Source of the DNA: Paenibacillus sp. oral taxon 786 str. D14
GTDB taxonomy: Bacteria > Bacillota > Bacilli > Paenibacillales > Paenibacillaceae
Assembly: GCF_000159955.1 (NCBI RefSeq)
Contig: NZ_GG695972.1
Span: 169,892-196,844, forward strand
Length of the DNA stretch: 26,953 nucleotides
Reading direction: 5' to 3'
The translations under genes and the position numbers were made by a program. Positions within the stretch are counted from its first letter, which is position 1; each line of letters begins with the position of its first letter. Below the pieces are notes generated by a model. That model ran no database searches, was not told the origin of the DNA, and was given only the letters and a program-made list of their open reading frames with translations. Below are positions 25,797-26,953 of the stretch, in pieces.

Positions 25797-25919
25797 CAAG
25801 AGAAGGTGAGCTAGAAGTGGCCATGGTTGATCTCTAGGTGGTCACCTGATTCAATGGGATAATCATGCAAAAGCTCCCGAACAGCAAGGGGCTACACCCT
25901 CCAGCATAAACAAACTAAT

Positions 25920-25949
25920 AAAAAATGAGGCATACCAAAGTATACCTCA
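25920..25949 (-). terminator. Terminator of the sugar isomerase/epimerase gene
   Basis: On the minus strand TGAGGTATAC (25949-25940) pairs with GTATGCCTCA (25935-25926), one pair being a G-U wobble, with a 4-nt loop, followed by a run of six T. It lies about 60 nt beyond the stop of the minus-strand gene. Confidence 0.85.
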
Positions 25950-26010
25950 CCTTACTGACACAACACTGTATACGAAATCGAGCGATGTGTCCGGGGAGTT
26001 CGAGTTGAGC

Positions 26011-26868
26011 CTATACCTCGTCCCAGATGCGCCGGACGTTGTCGAAGGCGATGCGGGTGCCTTGGCGGCAGTCCTCCATGCCTTCGTATTCAATGGAGAG
26101 GTAGCCGTCGTAGCCGGAAGCCTTCACGATGCGCAGGATCTCCCACAGGTCGAGATCGCCCTGGCCGGCGATGGCGCCGCGCAGGTACTGGCCGCCCGAG
26201 CTGCGGAACCAGCCGGCGCCGGGGTCGCGGTTTTCGGGCCGGATGTAGAAGTCCTTGACGTGGACCATTGAGGCGTAGCCGATGTTCTTTTTCACGGCGA
26301 CGACGGGGTTCTCATCAACGCAAACGAAGTTGCCGACGTCAAGCGTCGTCTTGTAGTTTGGCCGGTCGACGGCATGGATCACCGCTTGCACCCGGTCAGT
26401 GGCCTGCACGTAGTAGCCATGGTTTTCCAGGCTGGTTGTGATGCCGTACTGTGCGGCGTAATCGGCGATTTCCCGGCAGGCGTTCGCGATCCGCGGCAGG
26501 TCCTCCTGGAACCGGATAATCGAGGTGTCCTGCCGGGAGGCGACGTCATGCCGCATCAGCTTGACGCCAAGCGCATGGGCATGGTCGACCTCGCGTTTGA
26601 CGCGGGCGATCTCTGCCGCATAAGCCTCTTCCGAGTCGACGATGAAGTTGGCGCCGATCGCATAGTTGGACACGACGATGCCGGCCTGTACCGCGCGCTC
26701 GCGGATCCGCTCGATGAGACCCGGATCGTCGTTGAAGTTAAACCCCAGCGGCACGATTTCGATATGCTCGCCGCCGATGTCGGCGACCCAATCGATGACC
26801 TCCAGCAGCGTCATCGATCCGGCCTGCATCGCTTGATAGAGGCTGTATGAACTGACTCCCAGTTTCAT
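26011..26868 (-). CDS. Xylose-isomerase-like TIM-barrel sugar isomerase/epimerase
   Basis: The 285-residue protein belongs to the AP-endonuclease-2/xylose-isomerase-like TIM-barrel family (IolE, IolI, Hyi and tagatose-3-epimerase relatives). Metal-ligand candidates fall at the usual strand ends: E148 in SLENHG, D177 in TLDVGNF, H203 in MVHVKD and E260 in LSIEYEG. The start ATG 26868 is preceded by AAGGAG about 11 nt upstream, and the family-typical N-terminus MKLGVSSYSL follows directly. No signal peptide, so it is cytoplasmic. Such proteins isomerise or epimerise keto-sugars or inositol derivatives; the substrate cannot be assigned. It is convergent with the hydrolase cluster, separated by two terminators and a purine-rich spacer, so it need not belong to the mannan pathway. 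Confidence 0.88.
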   Translation of the reverse strand: MKLGVSSYSLYQAMQAGSMTLLEVIDWVADIGGEHIEIVPLGFNFNDDPGLIERIRERAVQAGIVVSNYAIGANFIVDSEEAYAAEIARVKREVDHAHALGVKLMRHDVASRQDTSIIRFQEDLPRIANACREIADYAAQYGITTSLENHGYYVQATDRVQAVIHAVDRPNYKTTLDVGNFVCVDENPVVAVKKNIGYASMVHVKDFYIRPENRDPGAGWFRSSGGQYLRGAIAGQGDLDLWEILRIVKASGYDGYLSIEYEGMEDCRQGTRIAFDNVRRIWDEV

Positions 26869-26953
26869 GAAAGGTCCATCTCCTTTAGTGATAGTTCCAA
26901 GCTAACGGACTCCAGAAGCGTTATTTGCCCGTTTTGGGGCGATGAATTTATTT

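Larger units (their letters stand above)
25531..25812. repeat. Extended polypurine-biased low-complexity tract
   Basis: The plus strand here is overwhelmingly G and A, with few pyrimidines. It contains GGAAGGA repeats (around 25550), paired AGTGGAAGGCA copies (25598-25608 and 25618-25628) and the 12-bp repeat below. Confidence 0.85.
25489..26010. other. Gene-free, purine-rich convergent spacer
   Basis: About 520 bp between the convergent GH38 and isomerase genes. Stops occur in all frames and no ribosome site precedes a meaningful ORF. It contains a long G/A-biased stretch, tandem repeats, G-runs, and the terminator of the minus-strand isomerase at its right end. Confidence 0.8.

Noticed and set aside
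26869..26953. Possible interspersed repeat or operator upstream of the isomerase (around AAGCGTTATTTGCCCGTTTT)
   Set aside because: It reminded me of intergenic sequence seen in Paenibacillus, but only one copy occurs here and no dyad or promoter could be supported.

Overview
The window looks like a chromosomal segment of a Bacillales bacterium, most likely Paenibacillus. The assignment rests on strong AGGAGG-type ribosome sites, a divergent xylR/xylAB locus with a Bacillus-type xyl operator, a YesM/YesN-type sensor kinase plus AraC-type response regulator beside an LplA/LplB/YtcP-like sugar ABC transporter without its own ATPase, and many intracellular glycoside hydrolases. It is inference from gene content; no rRNA or other phylogenetic marker is present.

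Layout. (1) 1-2700, signalling and transport: an HD-GYP-type protein with a degenerate metal site (14-1165), a previously uncalled 51-residue protein on the minus strand (1235-1390) behind a perfect 7-1-7 Fur box (1453-1467), a formate/nitrite-type FNT channel (1631-2434), and the decayed C-terminal scrap of an EAL-domain protein (2479-2625). (2) 2697-7108, xylose use: ROK repressor xylR (minus), divergent from xylA and xylB (plus), with the operator/promoter between them and terminators after xylR, xylA and xylB. (3) 7167-14193, sensing and uptake of an oligosaccharide: a sensor kinase gene broken by an in-frame TAG at codon 54, its AraC-type response regulator, a substrate-binding lipoprotein, an intra-operon terminator and two permeases. 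(4) 14301-25396, a cytoplasmic glycan-dismantling set, all plus strand: GH3, GH38, GH125, GH130 and a second, different GH38, closed by a strong terminator. The set is split after the first GH38 by a 466-base spacer that carries a 20-bp tandem repeat and four evenly spaced 23-bp palindromes. (5) 25489-26010, a gene-free, extremely purine-rich stretch with 12-bp tandem repeats and G-runs. (6) 26011-26868 (minus), a xylose-isomerase-like TIM-barrel sugar isomerase/epimerase.

How the genes may work together. The transporter probably imports a mannose-containing oligosaccharide, with energy from a shared MsmX-like ATPase encoded elsewhere. The enzymes lack signal peptides and would act in the cytoplasm. 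GH38 enzymes would remove alpha-1,2/1,3-mannose, GH125 alpha-1,6-mannose, and GH130 would phosphorolyse a beta-mannoside such as the Man-beta-1,4-GlcNAc stub of an N-glycan. This family combination fits import and stepwise trimming of high-mannose N-glycan or yeast mannan fragments. No single activity is proven by sequence. No endoglycosidase that would release such glycans is present in the window.

The most notable observations are the amber-interrupted sensor kinase, the spaced palindrome array inside the mannosidase cluster, the Fur-box-controlled small ORF, the unusual purine-rich convergent spacer, and the complete-looking exo-mannosidase/phosphorylase set. I saw no tRNA, rRNA, CRISPR array, insertion sequence or prophage gene.
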